Shown here one piece after another: positions 21,373 to 33,863 of a DNA stretch of 64,000 nucleotides (positions are counted from its first letter, which is position 1; every line of letters begins with the position of its first letter). Under the pieces are notes generated by a model. It was not told the origin of the DNA, searched no databases, and saw only the letters and a program-made list of their open reading frames with translations. The stretch covers positions 248,001 through 312,000 of the forward strand of contig JASANC010003433.1 of the NCBI GenBank assembly GCA_030248135.1, written 5' to 3'. The translations under genes were made by a program, and so were the position numbers. Source of the stretch: Theristus sp. LFF4_11 (Eukaryota > Nematoda > Chromadorea > Monhysterida > Xyalidae).

Positions 21373-23878
21373 ACGTCGGTTGTTTGGAATCTGGTCGGAC
21401 TGATAGCACCTGGTTTTTGTCTGAAACAGATCTTGTTGGCGCTGAAATACTTGCGGGAATTTTTTATTTTTGTTTGCACAGCACTTCCATTTCATGTCCG
21501 TTTGGTGCACCGGCACAAACAAACACACAGGCACGCCCGCGTCAGCGTGTCTTGTTCTCTGATGTGTGTGTGTCTGTGTGTTTTTGTTTCTGACTGTGGG
21601 GGTCAAAAAAGCGTGCGAAGAAAAGTGCATAGTTTTCGGATAACTTTATCAAAAAAACACGTTGTGTGCCAGGATTGACGTTTTGTTTCTTGTTTGACAG
21701 GTTTTTTTATAAACAGGCTGTAATAATTTTTATCTCTGTTTTTTAACGCTTCTCTTTCGGTCACGCTGATTGGTTGTAAGGGTAACGTAGTTTTCTGGTA
21801 ACAGTCAATCAACGAGTGATTGCAAGTTTGTCTGTTCCAAAAAAAATTCAAGTCCCTTATTAATAAAATTGATATTCTCTCTTCTTGTTTTCAACTGTTT
21901 TCTCGTGCTTTTCACATTCCAATTTCTGCTTCTTCTGCTCGAGCCATTTTTATCCAAATATTCAGTTTTTGTCGGTGAAATCTTTGTGTTCTTCATTTTT
22001 TTGCTGGTTTTGCATCTGTGTGGTCTGGTGGGTGACTTTGGCGTGTTTGTTTGGCTGAGATTTAGGGTTCCTATGGTTATGGTTTGTCTTTTGTCTTGTA
22101 CGTTATTGGTGTTTTATGCGTTCTTACAGTGTTGTTTGTGTATGAATAGGAGAAGCTGGAAATTTGGCTGCATTATTACAATGTTTTGCTGGTATTTGCG
22201 GTTCAAAGGATTATAAAGTGGTGGTAGAGAATACAGATCGCAAAGACACTGTTGGATTTTATGCGTGTATATGTTGGAAGAACAATTAGTCGATTTACTT
22301 AATAAGTGTCGTTTTCAACTTTTTGTAGTTCGTATTTTGATCTGTGATTTTCGTTGTTTCCGTGCAAGCGGGTCATGCAAGCTGTGGTTCTACGTATTTT
22401 ACTGTTGAAAACTGTTTTAAGGTGCAAGATAGCTTAGATTTTTTGATTTCATTTTTTTCATTGTGATTTAGTGTGCGTTCTCCATGTCATTTGCTCATGC
22501 TTTTTTTATTTTCAGTTTTTTGTAATAGTTCAAAAATGGTGGTGCTTCTAATTTTTTATTGTTATTTTCATGGTCATTTTTTGTTTTGTTTTGTTTTGTT
22601 TTTGCGCGTTGCTTTATGGTTTTATGTTTTTCTACCGAGTTTTCTTTCAAAAAAATGTGATGAAAAGACTTGTCTCAATTCATTCGAGCGGATTTATGTG
22701 CACTGGTATTTTTTGGTTCTTGAACTTTTCGGTTTTATTTGTGGCAAATGGATTTCGGTGACTATTTTACATACTTTTTATGAATCATAATTCAGCATTT
22801 ATACCAAAAACGTTTTGTTAGCTATGACTGGTATATTTCATCTTATAACAACGCTACTCCGTTTTTTTTGTGCTATAATAGATTACAACTAAACTAGCCT
22901 TACAATTTGCTCATTTTCAGTGTTTTACATTTGGTCCTTAATATCCTTAATTTTTCGGCAATATTAGAGTTGCAAACTTCTCAAACTACATTACCATATC
23001 AATAAGCCTCTACAGTGTATTATTCAACTGCTTCAAATTATTGTGACAATTTTGTTAGTAAAATTTTTTGACGATGGTCTGAACAGGAATTTATGTTGTT
23101 TAGTTTGATTTCCAACCTTCCATCTTTTTTCCTTTTATTTTGTTTTTTTTTCGCACTACAATTGAAAGTGAACTTATTGATTGGTTGTTTATTACCTGCG
23201 TTATTTAGTTGGTGGTACATTCATAGTAAAAAACCACGCACTTCTTTTTTTTTATTTTGAGACAATAAAATGAGCTAAAAATTTAAAGCTGGTCTCAAAA
23301 ACCAAAAACAAATAAGTATTGTCTTTTGTTTTAGTTCTGCGATTCGCCTCGATGCGTCATGTGTCTGCAAGTGTTAAAAGGAAGTCAAATTCGTTTCAGC
23401 GATTCATAATGACCCTTGAGACTCAACTGTGTCTCACTCAGTGAGCTGGTCACTGCCACGATTTTCAATTCTCGCGTCAAGCATGAAACTGCTTACATCT
23501 CCATGAATGCGCGCATTGAGTCGCAGAACCAAAAAAACTGATATATCGACAATTGTGTGGCAGTCAAGGCAAATAAAGTTACGTTGAAAGGACTAGAAAT
23601 ATCGACATTTAATGGGCAATATCATCATTTGAAGTTTGAACTATTAAAAATAATTAAAATTTAAAAATCTCGGCAGCTCGCGCACAAGCCGGTTGGCTGC
23701 TAATCAAACTCGACACACTAGTTTGTCGAATCAATATGACGCAGCCAATCAGCGTGTGTGTGCTAGTCAAAATCTGAATATCATGGCAAAAAAGGAATAT
23801 CTGTCGAGCGAATCACATATGTTTTTAAAATATCAGACAATTTGAAACATATTTTCGGCTATCTCCATAAAAAAGCGG
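21373..23878. other. T-rich intergenic stretch, no gene seen
   Basis: The plus strand is strongly T-rich between about 21700 and 23250, so hydrophobic chance frames (21869-22216, 22473-22790) are long but have low-complexity F/L/V content and no domain character. The 3' untranslated region of the Gln-rich gene and the 3' flank of the converging GT49 gene must lie here. An AATAAA is at about 21861. Confidence 0.5.
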
Positions 23879-26800
23879 CTACCATCGCCCAGCGACCGCT
23901 GCAGTACCCGTGATTTCCTCGATTGATGCGGTACTTTTCAAAGGCACCAGATTATTATTGTTATCATTTCCACTTTGGTGATCGCAATAGTCAATCTGAG
24001 TTCGATTTGGGTATTTCACGTCCAGTTCTCGTCGAAATCGCTCGAACTTCTCGTTGTTCTTCAAAACAACTGCACGAATTTCGAGCCATTGTTGATTGGT
24101 CATCTTTGAAATGTTACGATGCATCAAGAACACGTTGTCAAGGACGTGGAATTGATAGGCGCCTCGGCACATTTCGTAGACCTGAAAAGACTGCTATTAT
24201 AGAGCTTCTGTCCACACTGTGAAAACGGGGACACCCCTGGCTGGACACAATAAGCTCCCGATAGGTCAATTTACTAGCTTTACGCTGCCAATCAGCGTAC
24301 TCCGTTTTTTTGGCCAACTTTTTTGGTCCCTCTGTTGGACAGTTGTGAACAGACAGAGGCGCATAACATTTCAAGTTGCCGACTTCATTGATATTGCTGT
24401 CGAGAGACAGCCGTGTGTTTCAGACAAGAAAAATGCATGAAATTATCAAATCAACTTGCGTGGGCGTTTGTGTTATGGCGTTTTCGCCACTATCTTTTCA
24501 CATCATTAACATTTGCATAAGTGTAATGCCGCAAATGAAGTGTGGGCGTTTTTTTTAAAGAAAAGATGTTTTTCAGCAGTTTTTTTTCAACTAGATGCTG
24601 TATACCTTGTCTCTGAGCGCGGACACATTCAAACGCACACATCAAATAAACAGCAGGTAATTTCTTCTAGGATCTTCTGTGTGTTTCTGGCAAAATCTAG
24701 TGCAAATATCATTCACACTGCACTGCTGTTGTTGAAAATGTCCAAAAAAACATCGCTTTACATAACGTTTCACGCTGTCGCCGTATTTGTTTTGTAATGC
24801 TCTACTCTACTCTATTTTGCAGTTCGCATAATTTTGCAAAATCAGAAAACTTCAGCAGAAAAAAATATAACTGCTTCAATATTGCTCTTCGTGGTTTTCA
24901 ATTTTTGAGAATTTATTGACATTCTTGTGACTAGGCTCACTTTGCTATTGTTCAGGTTGACATTCAAAACCAACCAAAGCCGCGCGCTTCACAACCGAGA
25001 CGAAAGGACTAAAAGAACACGCCACGCCACATCACACGCCACAACCGCTCAGTAAATCGCTCAACTGAAACAACACCAGTCGACGCAACCCAACGGGGAG
25101 GACTCAGAAATGTCGAGCTTCGGCAAAATTGCAGAGGCTATCGCGAAGGCGCTTGAAGACAATGCTACGAGTTCATCTCCCAGTTCGTACTCGAAGAAAA
25201 TCACGGAAGACACTGGCCCATTCATTTCTAGCACTCGAGAACGACAACGACAGAAAGAAGAAGAGGAAAAGAAGAAGAAACAGAATGATGGACAGGGTGA
25301 AAAGGCGACCAAAGCGTGATGTTTTCAACATTTTTTATCACTTTTCTTTGGTGGTAATTTTGTCATAATATGGTTTAGTTTTGGTTTGTTGTTCACATTT
25401 ATATTCGCGCACCCTTGTTTATAATAATTCTGAAGCCGCTCTGATTGGCTTGCACGTACAGCGCCATTCATGCATGCTGAAGCGCGCGTGTCACTTCGCT
25501 ACGCGTTGATGAAGCAAAAAAACAGCGCAGCGTCAGCTTTAGAGCACGCGCGCATTCATGACCCGCGCTAGTATGAATTCGCGCGTTTTTAGGTCGGGCT
25601 AACAAATGCTATCAGGCTTTATCCGGTGCACTCCATCATTCAAGTTAACGCCTGCGCTGCAGCGCGTGCTTGCATGAATGGGCTCTAAGCGACTCGTTTT
25701 AGCGTCAGATTGATTTTGTAGCCAATCAGCACTCATGCATGAAAATATGTATTTTCACTTTGTACAAACAACCGGAATAAATGAACCAAAGTGAAAATAC
25801 ATATTTTCATGCATAAAATATAAATGAACCAGAGGGTATTCTACTTGTTGTGAAAAACTGCATTCTGATTTCTGATGTTCATATTGTGGTTTATTTGTGG
25901 TGATTGAACTTTTTTCTACTTCGCAGGAGCATTTGAAATATCGGCAGAAGCGAAAATGTTAATTGGGTCCAAGCAAAACTTTGATTCGCAGTGGATCGCA
26001 CGTTGATTGGCCGCATTACCATTGTTTCAACCAATCAGCGCCGTCGTTTTCTGCTCCATATCAGCCCATCAGCTTTGTATGTTTGTATGTGAATAAAAGA
26101 AAAAAAACAACATGCACAACGACAACCCAACCCACATACCAAAGCTGTGCGTTGCGTATTTTTTAAAAAGAAGAAAAAACTCGTAAAAGAAAATATCATT
26201 ACATTTCAAACCATTCGGAAACCGTGTTTTCGTGATGTGATTTTATCTGGGTTGGTCATATTCATATTTTGTGCACCTTGTGTTTCAGACTTAACTGATT
26301 TTTTTGTTATTTGGTGAAAAAATGTTTGTGACAAAATGCTTTAACTGATCAACTGTTCATTTTTGGCATTTCGCCGAATTACTGGTAAGTTCTGCTTAAA
26401 TTATTTAAAAATTCTAACATGGGTCATGTGTCTTGCTGTTTTTAAGACATTGTTCTTTCGAGAATTTCCGTAGGTTTGAGTTTTCAATTGAGATCTTTTT
26501 CTTGTTGTTGTCAAGCATTCAAAAAAAGAACACCTACCTGCTCAATTTTGTTCTTTCCGTAACCCCTGAATCGGGTGTCATAAAAAGGTGTCGCCCCAGT
26601 GCGCGCCACAAACACCGGCTCCCAGCACGGCCGGAGCCACGCGGTGCTCGTGAGAACGTTCAGTTTTCCCACGCTCGTTTTCGCGCGCAACCACTGACCG
26701 TAGCGTGGAATGTGGTGGCAGTCACGAGCCTAGAAAAAAGCAGGCTATTGAAGGCGTTCGAATTCAGATTGCACTGATTGGTTGTATAGTTGGATGTTGC

Positions 26801-28608
26801 TAAAATCCATATGCCTAAAATTATTCCATGCTAAAATGAAAATCTAGTCTAAAATTTATTTCATGCCAATATCCATTTCAAAACTTTAAAAATTGCAAAA
26901 AAAGAATGTTTCAAAAAGCAAAATACCTTGAAAAAATGAAACGGCACCGCAGCGCGTCTGGTGATCAGTTTGAGCAGATCCGATTTAGTGGCGGGCAATG
27001 TTGGTTCGGTGTCGGCAATCTCAAACGTCGGCACCACAAAAACGTCTCGGTCACCAAAATGATTCCCATTTCGATGTAAGAATTCGTTCAGTGCTTTGTG
27101 GCAGTCCGCGCACGGCAGCAGTTCCACGTCCACGACCAACTCGTATGGAGTTTTGACGCCTGAAAATCATTAAAATCGTTTTGTTGATTGTGGCTGATTG
27201 ACTGCGCTTCTGATTGTTTGTTGATGGACGCATTTCGCAGCCATGAAAACCAGCATAAAAAACTGGGTAAAAAAGGCTCATTTCCATTTTCCACCAAATA
27301 ATTCATTAAATATCGAAACTCTTCAAAAAGAAAAAAAAATATTCTCACCTGCCCTGGCGACATTCCGGCCCACATTGACCGGATACAATGCGCTCTCTTC
27401 ATTGTCATTTCTTCCATTGTATCTCGCGAACGCTCGCAGCGTGTTCGCCACACAGCGCACGCTCGTGCACAACCGCGATGTAGCGTCCGCTGCTGAGTGG
27501 CGCGCTGGCAGTACGCACGTGTTATCGGATGCAAAGTTCTCCCAAAACAGATGCACAGTGACGTGCGAGCGAATCGGAGAGCTCAGCTACAACAGCAGGA
27601 TTTTTAGATCTTGAAATCAACGTGCGCAAAACGAGGTTTTGTAATGCAAATGCTGTTCTACTCACAACATTTTGTCGTAACATAAAATAGAAACATTTTG
27701 TCGTAACATAAAACAGAAACATTTTGTCACGACATAAAACAGCAACATTTGGTTGTTTATGCAGCATAAAACAGCAACCATTTTGCCTTAACATAAAAAT
27801 GAAAGAGTGGGACCTCCTGTAGTTGACTAAAGGCCGATAACACATCCGGCACCACGTCCTGATTGGGCACAAAGAATGCGGCCGAAATTGGCGCTCTCCA
27901 CCTTTCGGCTTGCTCCGCTAGCACATCAGCATAGTGCAGACTGGCTTGTGTCGCTAAAGTGATCAGGTTTTTTGCTTCATCACGGACGAAATTTAGGTGA
28001 TTTTCATCGTTCGTAGCTGGGAGCGCGTCAACTAGAGCGCAGAAGCGAGCGTTTGACAGAGACAGCAGACGCGGACGGGCTCCGACGTTGGTTAGGTCTG
28101 CAATTTCACGCTCATTTGTCAGTGAGAATAAAAGTTGCTAAAAATTTCATTTTTCTGTGTTGTCAGTTTCTTTCAGTCGGTATCAAGCGAACATGCGCTG
28201 TATGGCGTCAATGACGTCATTTTCTAATGAGAGACCAAGTAAAACGTACAGTATGTTTTTTGAACCTGTGAAACGTACAGTATGTTTCTTCTTTTTAAAC
28301 CTATCACTTTTTGCTCAGAATGCCGAGTTGGCGATGGAAGAAAGAACGGACCGAAGTTGCAATAAACCATCTTTAGCCACGAATTGAGCGTTTGATTTCA
28401 ACCAAAACCCGTGGATTCGTTCTTCCGACTGCAATTCAACGTGTCGCATGCTCTGCATTATGTGAAAAATACTGAAAGGTTTAACAAACAGAACATAAAC
28501 CTTACCTGTTTGTATGAGCTGCTTGTTTTGATGGTCGGAAACTGCGTAGAACAAGGCGAAAAGCAGAAAGGTCGGCAGAGTGGGTGAGCCGGGAAAATAT
28601 TTCACCAT
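23879..28608 (-). CDS. B4GAT1/bgnt-like glycosyltransferase, family GT49, type II membrane protein
   Basis: It probably adds glucuronic acid or a related sugar to glycans in the Golgi, as B4GAT1 does in alpha-dystroglycan maturation; substrate is inferred from family only. Exons: 28608-28501, 28452-28368, 28097-27814, 27586-27349, 27159-26927, 26729-26538, 24181-23879; all phases agree, about 480 aa. A short signal-anchor (FLLFALFYAV) lies near residues 14-23. Family landmarks in order: ERWRAPISAAFFVP, ALYPVNVGRNVAR, LVVDVELLPC, VFVVPTFEI, LRPCWEPVFVA, YDTRFRGYGKNKIEQ, FHVLDNVFLMHR and a C-terminal FRRELDVKYPNRT. The DxD metal site reads D249-V-E251 instead of DVD. The last intron is 2.36 kb and contains a small ORF on the opposite strand. 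Confidence 0.9.
25110..25319 (+). CDS. Small charged ORF nested in a GT49 intron, opposite strand
   Basis: It has 69 codons, starts MSSFGKIAEAIAKALEDN and ends in a Lys/Glu/Gln-rich tail. The first 18 residues can form an amphipathic helix; the middle is Ser-rich. A TTGTTCAG acceptor at about 24956, 150 nt upstream of the ATG, could define the start of the mature exon, and no ATG intervenes after it. There is no known homologue in my memory. It could be a chance frame; the base composition of 24957-25320 (GC-rich against AT-rich flanks) argues for a real exon. Confidence 0.4.
   Translation: MSSFGKIAEAIAKALEDNATSSSPSSYSKKITEDTGPFISSTRERQRQKEEEEKKKKQNDGQGEKATKA
25733..25815. repeat. Near-perfect hairpin
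   Basis: ATGCATGAAAATATGTATTT.. runs into TTTCACTTTG, and after about 25 bp its inverse CAAAGTGAAAATACATATTT.. follows. The arms of about 28 bp match completely. It lies in the GT49 last intron, next to a GC-rich stretch (25440-25700) with imperfect inverted copies of TTCATGCATG. It may be a small foldback element. Confidence 0.6.
27660..27800. repeat. Short tandem repeat, unit about 28 bp
   Basis: AACATTTTGTCGTAACATAAAA is repeated about five times with drift (CATTTTGTCACGACATAAAAC, CATTTTGCCTTAACATAAAA). It lies in the GT49 intron between exons 28097-27814 and 27586-27349. Confidence 0.65.
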
Positions 28609-30900
28609 ATCATTGACAAATTTTGTGAGTATGAATCATTTTAAAACGATTTACTTTTTTGTCGCTGCAAGCTGCAATAGTGGATGAATTTAAAACATTT
28701 AAAAAAACAAAAACGGTCTTTTTGGTCTCTACTTGAAATTACCACAAAAAGACAAATTTAGTAGTAATAGATTTGAATATTTCATGTTTTGATAAACTTT
28801 ATTTATGACAGTAATTTGTTTCAAATATGGGGCACACCAACTTAACAGTTTTTTAAAGTTGTGTTTTTTAAGTTTTTTTGCAAAAGTTTTTTCACTTCCG
28901 CATCAAAGACAGAGCTTATAAATTTGAAATAACACAATAATAGCAAACGTTTTTTGTCCATTTTCCGAGTAACAACTTGATCAGATTATCTTATTGTAGG
29001 CTATCATGCAATGCTACCGTATAAAAAATAACAATAACTCACGTGACCTCAAACAATACGAACAGCGGCAATTCATCAAATTCAAAGAAAATTAGAAATT
29101 AAAAAAACAATTGATATCTGCGAATATTTGACCCAGATTTAAAAAGATGAAAAAAGCAACATCGGCAGAGCTCGAAACTCGGCAGTTTCGATATAAAAGG
29201 GAATCTTAAGCAAGCTGATTACTTTTTTGTCTCAATGAACTTTTCAATTCTTGTCTCATTGAAAGGCTTTATCAGATTTCACTATCGATGCCCCAACACT
29301 GGAGCTGTGCCCCACTTCAGATGTAGTCGCCCTGGATAATTTAGAGTGTTAGCTGATTGACTGATGGCTTGCAGTATATGCTGAAAAGGGTAGTGTATTT
29401 TTGACTATGAACTTTCCATATTCGCCTAAAATCCGTGAAAAGGTCAGCAGAAAATTAACAGATAAAAACGGATTTTCACCAAAAGCGCATTTTAGGATGG
29501 GTAATAAAACTTATTCACATTTTTTAACAGCCGTAAATATTTTCTGCGAGGTAAACTGACACGCTGTGGCAGACAATTCACAGGTGCATACATGAGGCTA
29601 TTGACTTTTGATTTTATTTGGATTTCCAAATGGCTTTTAGAATGAATCCTATCACCGGCAAAATATAAATAATTGAAAAAACATTCAATTTCAAGGTTAT
29701 ACCAGTTGTAAAAAGTTCTGTTTTTGTGGGGCGCGGTCCATTGTTGTATTTTGAGATTTATTGAATTTTTTATGGTTCATGACATTTTTATATAAAAAAT
29801 GGACATCAGTTTATTTTATATCAAAAACAAAACTGCTCGTTTTGTTCGCAATTTTGGAAATGGAAAATATAACTAAGCGAAAAATAAGTAGAGATTCAGT
29901 TGGACTAATAGCGCTCGGGGTCAAACGAGCAATATTTTTTTAAAATTTTTGAAGCATTTATGGGCATGATGCAATGTTTCTGTCTATTGAAAGTGAAGCT
30001 TGTCGTGAAAAACAATTTATTTTCGTCTCTGAGTGAAGAAGAACGGATTTACAGATAGAGCTTTCAATTTTTAAAATCGGTTGAAAAACAAGAACACTGA
30101 ACATGAAGAACAAATACTTTAAAAATAAATTTAACCGCCAGGAAATAAAATCTTTGCGTTGTACAACAACTTTCTTCCGAATGTAGAAATTGGTTTTTAG
30201 CGTACTTTCAGCCCAATTAACGTTATTATTATTAGTTGAGTAAAAAAGATTTTTTTGCTACCACTCGACATTTGTGCCTTCATCTCATGTATTTGAAAGT
30301 TATTACGTATAATTGTAGAATCGCGCAACCACAATTCGCGATTGTAATCTAAACATGTGAAAATCTGTCATTTCAGTTTTTCTTACAGAAATCGTTGCGC
30401 GCGAAGTTTATTGTTTGCTCAATAAGTTTTTTCTTCAAAAACTTCCCTTGAGAATCTTTGCATTTGTATGAAAACGATTATGAAAAAAATAAGTGCAAAT
30501 ATATGTACCAGTAATGCTGGTTAAAATTCATGTGTGTGTATCCGTAGAAAATGTTGAAATATTTGTTGCAAAATTGCAACAAATTTGCATCGTTGCAAAG
30601 TTTCTTTGTTCCAATTTTCAATGTTGCACTGACCATGAAACTTTTTCAAGTGAAAAAAAAACTCGTTTTTGTTTGCCAAAACGTAACCAACGTAAAAACA
30701 ATTCACATTCTGCATATGACACAATGCAACTTTATCACCACACCAGAATTGAGTGATTTTGGATATTCACATTTTTGAAAATCTGTTGAGTAGTTTTTGC
30801 ATCCTGCATGCATTTTGCTGCATAAAGTAAACAAAAATGAACCTGGTGCAGATTAAACAAGTTTTTTTCTGTTATTACCAAATTTTTCGTTGATTTGCAC
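28609..30900. other. AT-rich intergenic stretch, no gene seen
   Basis: Only short frames without coding character occur on both strands. The GT49 promoter should lie in the first few hundred bases. I see no TATA-like box at a convincing spacing. Confidence 0.5.
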
Positions 30901-32055
30901 AGGCTGTAGGAGAACTGAGGGAAGGAGAACTGAGCACGGAGAACTGAGGGAAGGAGAAGACTGAGAAGCACAAGACACATGACGTAAAACGCACGTATTG
31001 CCAACACATAACGTCGCCGAGATCACGATTTCCTCGGCCGATTTCGACGATCGACGGCTCACAAATCAACAAAAGATCGATCGAAAAAACTCACAAATCA
31101 CAATAAATTGGTGTTTTGTGTTTTTTTCACAAAATTTTTATTGCACACCAACCAATGTTCAGTGAAACAAAAACATACCACAAACGACACATCATCGTGT
31201 TCCGGATGCTCCGCTGAGTTGATTGAGCCGTCGATCGTCGAAATCGGCCGAGGAAATCGTGATCTGGGCGACGTTATGTGTTGGCAATACGTGCGTTTTA
31301 CGTCATGTGTCTTGTGCGCTGACCTGTCACAAGACTCTGCCGGCGCTGTGCTCGACCGATTTCGACGATCGATGGCTCAATCAACTCAGCAGAGCATCAG
31401 GAACACGATGACGTGTCGTTTGTGGTTTGTTTCGGCGGTTTTCTGAAAGTCGAAAAAATCACACACCACCATAAATTGGTGTTGTGTGTTTTTTCATAAA
31501 TTTTTTATTGCACACGAACCATTGTTGAATGAAACAAAAACTAACCATAAACGACACATCACCGTGTTCCGGATGCCCTGCTGAGTTGATTGAGCCGTCG
31601 ATCGTCGAAATCGGCCGAGGAAATCGTGATCTGGGGGACCTGACCAATTCGTCGAAATGATGATGACTTTACTTCATTTTGGAGTTGGGCTTTGGAGAAG
31701 ACCAGTTCGATTTCTGTGGCTATTTTGACAAAACAAACCAAAAAATTGAAAACTGACGGAAGAAATAGAAAAAACCGCTCATAAAGGAAGCGAAAAACGA
31801 CGGAAGTAGGGAAGGATAGGGAGGGAAGGAAAAAAAATCTGAAAATGAACATAATGAAAAAATAATTAAAAATAAAAGGATTTATTTATTATTAATAATA
31901 AACAGGTATAGGGACAGGGAACAAAGCAAAAACGCATTTGGTGATCAGTTCTCCGGGGCCTCAGTCCTCCTTCCCTCAGTTCTCCGCCCGTGCGTGTGAG
32001 CTGTGACCAGTCCTCCGGGCCTCAGTCCTCCTTCCCTCAGTTCTCCGCCACCCAT
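30901..32055. repeat. Foldback element with GAGAACTGAGGGAAGG ends
   Basis: AGGAGAACTGAGGGAAGGAG is tandem at the left end (30908-30958), and its inverse CTCCTTCCCTCAGTTCTCC is tandem at the right end (31968-32048). Inside, a block with GCCGTCGATCGTCGAAATCG occurs directly at about 31230 and 31593 and inverted at about 31035 and 31350. It follows or precedes CACAAAxTTTTTATTGCACAC blocks. There is no ORF of note. Target duplication is not clear. Confidence 0.6.
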
Positions 32056-33863
32056 TTGCACACACACACGGCACACGCACACAGGTAGAAAACGTTTATG
32101 CGTGCGCCATACTTTTCTTGTCCCATTGCATTGAAAAGCTGCAGACCCCAGCGTTTTTCTCTAGGAAAAGGGACATCAATTTTAAGCACGTTTGGCTGCT
32201 TTTAAAAATCCAGCGCATACCATGTCGTGTGTTGTGTAACGCCAAAATGTGACGATTAATCAATTAATGTTAGAGGTTTATAGCTGAAGCTAAAGTTTGT
32301 AGCAGCATTGCTAAAGCTAGATTAAAAAGCTGTCATCTAATCGATTAGATCATTGGCTAACCAGTTGATAGGCACGTGAATCGTTTCAAATTCTCGGCTT
32401 AATACCATTGCAAAAATACAATTTACGTCGATCGCTTGATACGTTTATCTTTTTCACCGGGATGCGGTATAAAAACAAATGACTAGCGTTGTGGTCCGGT
32501 CTAATTGAGCAGCAGAATGACAGCATGTGGAAAGCGTGTCTCGTCACAGTAATTCATTACCCTGCCATGGAATCGGCTACTAATAAGCAGCCGGCGGCTA
32601 CGGATGTGCTGGTGTAAAGGCGTTTTCCATGCCAGTAAAAATGGAAATTCAGGAATTTAGATCAGTGAACCCACGCCCGTGTGCGTTGCTCTATGGTCTG
32701 TAAGGATTATGTTCATTCGTCACACCCAGAGTTCGAATTTCAAACTGAATTCAACAAAAATGAAAATAATTGAAAGATCTTTTACCTTACAAAGGTTAAT
32801 TCCAAAAGACCCGATAAGAAGCAGAATACCTAGAAAATAAGGAAGAACAGTTTACAAGACAGAAAACTCCGTTCCATATTGCCTGAAGCGCGTCGATCGA
32901 TAAACGCACGCATGAGCATGTTTCGAATGCAAAACGGATGATGCGGTCCCGCCGCGTGCTAGTGGTCCGCCTAGCTCTAGCAAGGTTCACATTGGAAATA
33001 CAAGCCGTATAACGTCAGCGTTAGCGGAGCTTGCTGTACAAAGTCCTAAGTTGCATTTTGAAAGAATACAAGTTTCTGGGAAAGTGATTAGGGTGGAGAA
33101 GGAGTCGTCTCTGTGGATTGACCATTTTTTTGACTTTTTCAGCTTTAAAAAAATTAAACCAAACCAAAAATTCAAATGCTTCTACTAGGACACCAAATTC
33201 AGATGCAGTCAAAAAAAAATCGTTCGCCAGAGGCTTTTCGGACATTGCACTTTTTAGAACAGCTCCGCAATGCCACATGCATGCAGTAACAGAATAACAC
33301 GCGTTTGAAAATATGCGCCGACTGCATGCGCCATACGTACGGACGCCCACGTAAAAAAATTCAGAACAACATAACTCAGCTTTCAGAACTCCCTGTAGCT
33401 TCAGTATCAGTAAAACAAGAACTCAGCCATCCCTATCCTGTCTGTCCTTGCCGTTGTTGATGGGCTTTGCATCGAAAACAGATGCTGTTTGCACGTAGAC
33501 ATGTGTTTTCAAAGTTTTTTTAGGCAATCGTGTCATAGCTGATTGGCTGAAAATTTGAATTGGCTTAGCAACAGTTGGCTGATCTTGGCAGTTACCAATT
33601 AAACATTTGATTTTTTTTAATTTGTGCAAAAAATGTAAAAACGCAGTCGGTCTTCAAGGCAAATAAACCAAAGGAATCTGAACATATTCACAAAAAGAAC
33701 TAAGAATTATTCAAACAACATTCAAACAACTAATGGTCACTTAATGCGAATACAACCAATCAGTCTACCTGAATTCAAGTGTCATCCGGTCAGCTTGTTA
33801 CGTACAACAACAAAAATTCGTATTTTTCAACAATTTCAGGGGAAAAATTAAAAAAAAACAAAA
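32056..33863. other. Intergenic, no gene seen; PHM 5' flank
   Basis: No convincing exon is seen. A TTTCAG at about 33834-33839, 24 nt before the PHM start codon, is a likely acceptor of a leader or trans-spliced exon. A GCTGATTGGCTG motif lies near 33538. Confidence 0.5.

Noticed and set aside
21869..22790. Hydrophobic plus-strand frames that look like membrane proteins
   Set aside because: The DNA is extremely T-rich; Phe/Leu/Val runs follow from composition, and no splice structure or family motif supports them.
24138..24374. Minus-strand frame as an extra GT49 exon
   Set aside because: The protein is already continuous from 26538 to 24181 in phase, and the family alignment leaves no room for it.
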